In this document: positions 14,731 through 16,388 of the stretch, piece by piece
Layout of the letters: each line of letters opens with the position of its first letter
Numbering within the stretch: the first letter of the stretch is position 1
From: Altererythrobacter sp.
GTDB taxonomy: Bacteria; Pseudomonadota; Alphaproteobacteria; Sphingomonadales; Sphingomonadaceae
DNA length: 16,388 bases
Assembly (NCBI GenBank): GCA_023299945.1
Contig: JALZVZ010000322.1
Coordinates: 1-16,388, forward strand
Direction: 5' to 3'
Notes under the pieces: generated by a model
What the model was told of the DNA's origin: nothing
What the model saw: the letters and a program-made list of their open reading frames with translations, nothing else
The model's database searches: none
Position numbers and translations under genes: made by a program

Positions 14731-16388
14731 ATGACGTCTACGAACGAAATCCGCAGGTCTTTTCTCGACTATTTTGCCGGTGAGCAACATGCCCAAGTGC
14801 CCAGTGCGCCTTTGGTCCCTTACAACGATCCCACATTGATGTTCGTCAACGCTGGCATGGTTCCGTTCAAGAACGTTTTTACCGGATTTGAAACGCCGCC
14901 ATCCGCCCGGGCTACCAGCTCGCAAAAATGCGTGCGGGCGGGCGGCAAACACAATGATCTCGACAATGTCGGATACACTGCGCGCCACCATACATTCTTT
15001 GAAATGCTCGGGAATTTTTCCTTCGGCGATTATTTCAAAGAACAAGCAATCTTGCACGCTTGGACCTTGCTTACGCGCGAATGGGGGCTTTCGGCTGATC
15101 GCCTGACCGCGACGGTCTATCATGACGATGATGAGGCATTTGACCTTTGGCGCAAAATCTCCGGCCTGCCTGAAGAGCGCATCATCCGTATCACTACCAA
15201 TGATAATTTCTGGTCGATGGGCGACACAGGGCCATGCGGTCCGTGCTCAGAGATTTTTTACGATCATGGCGACCACATCCCGGGCGGTCCTCCTGGAAGT
15301 CCTGATGAAGACGGCGACAGATTTGTAGAAATTTGGAACCTCGTCTTTATGCAATATGATCAGCGTGAAGGTGGGGAGCGCGGGGCTCTGCCCAAGCCAT
15401 CGATCGATACGGGCATGGGGCTCGAACGGGTCGCGGCGGTGATGCAGGGCGTGCACAATAATTATGATACCGATACGTTCAAATCCTTGATCGAGGCTTC
15501 GCAGAATATTACGGGCGAGCACACTTCGGATGAGCAATTGGCCAGTCACCGGGTTATTGCCGATCATTTGCGGTCCACCAGCTTCCTGATGGCGGATGGC
15601 GTGCTGCCATCCAATGAAGGGCGCGGATACGTGCTGCGCCGGATTATGCGCCGCGCCATGCGCCATGCGCATTTGCTTGGCGCTGGCGAGCCCATGATGC
15701 ACCGGCTTGTGCCAGCTTTGGTCACAGAAATGGGGCAGGCCTATCCAGAATTGCAGCGCGGACAAGCACTGATCCAAGAAGTGCTGGAACGCGAGGAGAC
15801 ACAATTCCGTAAAACCCTCGAAAGAGGCCTTGGCTTGCTTGATGAGGAAACGGCCTCGCTCCAATCTGGCGCGCGATTAAGCGGCGAGACGGCATTCAAA
15901 CTCTACGACACATTTGGCTTCCCATACGATCTAACCGAAGATGCCCTGCGCCCGCGCGGAATTGGTGTTGACCGGGCTGGTTTTGATGCCGCGATGGAAC
16001 AGCAAAAGGCGGCGGCGCGCGCGGCTTGGAAAGGTTCGGGAGAGGCGGCGTCGGATGAAGTTTGGTTCGATATCGCCGAACGCGAGGGCGCCAGCGAGTT
16101 TACCGGATATGCCTCAACCGCCGGTGAGGGGACAGTCGTTGCTTTGGTAAAAGATGGCAAGCAGGTCGCGTCAGCCAGTAAGGGTGACGAGCTATTTATT
16201 CTCACAAATCAAACACCCTTTTACGGCGAAAGCGGCGGGCAGGCAGGTGACATGGGCTCCATCGCATCCAACGATGGAATGGCCGCTGATGTTCGTGACA
16301 CTGCCAAACCTTTAGGCCGCTTGCATACGCACCTTGCCATGATTTCGGCAGGACAAATTGCAGTGGGCGATACTGTGCAACTGCAAGT
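14731..16388 (+). CDS. alaS: Alanyl-tRNA synthetase AlaRS (3' end cut by window edge)
   Basis: AlaRS charges tRNA-Ala and edits mischarged Ser/Gly. The visible 552 codons cover the class II catalytic domain, the tRNA-recognition domain and the beginning of the editing domain. Landmarks are the N-terminal [10 protein letters not shown] (6-15), [14 protein letters not shown] (37-50), class II motif 2 in [18 protein letters not shown] (85-102), the TGPCGPCSE loop (166-174), motif 3 [12 protein letters not shown] (226-237), and the [19 protein letters not shown] helix. The start of the editing domain reads [15 protein letters not shown]. The editing-site HxxxH and CxxxH motifs lie beyond the edge. 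The ATG at 14731 matches the usual N-terminus, but no Shine-Dalgarno is visible before it, only a hairpin-forming leader. Confidence 0.98.
   Translation, partial: MTSTNEIRRSFLDYFAGEQHAQVPSAPLVPYNDPTLMFVNAGMVPFKNVFTGFETPPSARATSSQKCVRAGGKHNDLDNVGYTARHHTFFEMLGNFSFGDYFKEQAILHAWTLLTREWGLSADRLTATVYHDDDEAFDLWRKISGLPEERIIRITTNDNFWSMGDTGPCGPCSEIFYDHGDHIPGGPPGSPDEDGDRFVEIWNLVFMQYDQREGGERGALPKPSIDTGMGLERVAAVMQGVHNNYDTDTFKSLIEASQNITGEHTSDEQLASHRVIADHLRSTSFLMADGVLPSNEGRGYVLRRIMRRAMRHAHLLGAGEPMMHRLVPALVTEMGQAYPELQRGQALIQEVLEREETQFRKTLERGLGLLDEETASLQSGARLSGETAFKLYDTFGFPYDLTEDALRPRGIGVDRAGFDAAMEQQKAAARAAWKGSGEAASDEVWFDIAEREGASEFTGYASTAGEGTVVALVKDGKQVASASKGDELFILTNQTPFYGESGGQAGDMGSIASNDGMAADVRDTAKPLGRLHTHLAMISAGQIAVGDTVQLQ

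Overview
The window is an ordinary chromosomal core region of an alphaproteobacterium, most likely a sphingomonad of the Erythrobacter/Sphingomonas type. This rests on a full-length CckA hybrid kinase, an IalB-like secreted protein of the sphingomonad kind, a RecA gene with the alphaproteobacterial SOS box (GTTC-N7-GTTC), the dapA-smpB-DUF2062-cckA and recA-alaS neighbourhoods, and moderate to high GC content judged by eye. I see no transposase, integrase, tRNA, rRNA, CRISPR array or phage gene. No gene-free stretch exceeds about 210 bases.

Layout. Positions 1-5226 form a minus-strand block, in order of transcription: soluble lytic transglycosylase (slt-like), a small IalB-like secreted protein, an unrecognised eight-cysteine secreted protein, rlmN, and a MOSC/YiiM-like protein cut by the left edge. 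Starting from a divergent intergenic region at 5227-5330, the plus strand carries dapA, smpB, a DUF2062 membrane protein and the cell-cycle kinase gene cckA (to 9964). Then come two tandem paralogous secreted DUF4139-type proteins (10105-13284), recA with an SOS-regulated promoter (13462-14520), and alaS, cut by the right edge.

How the genes relate. The left block mixes envelope functions (peptidoglycan cleavage, secreted proteins) with rRNA/tRNA modification and a probable molybdenum-cofactor detoxification enzyme. The right block mixes lysine/peptidoglycan precursor synthesis (DapA), ribosome rescue (SmpB), the master cell-cycle phosphorelay (CckA), DNA repair (RecA) and translation (AlaRS). 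Tight couplings are seen at dapA/smpB (5 nt), DUF2062/cckA (4-nt ATGA overlap), the DUF4139 pair (about 15 nt) and rlmN/MOSC (4-nt GTGA overlap).

Most worth a second look: an apparent one-base deletion in a T6 run that separates a perfect signal peptide from the rest of the eight-cysteine protein; the tandem DUF4139 pair of unknown function; and a set of mutually exclusive hairpins just before alaS, which has no visible Shine-Dalgarno. I found no convincing new multi-gene system.
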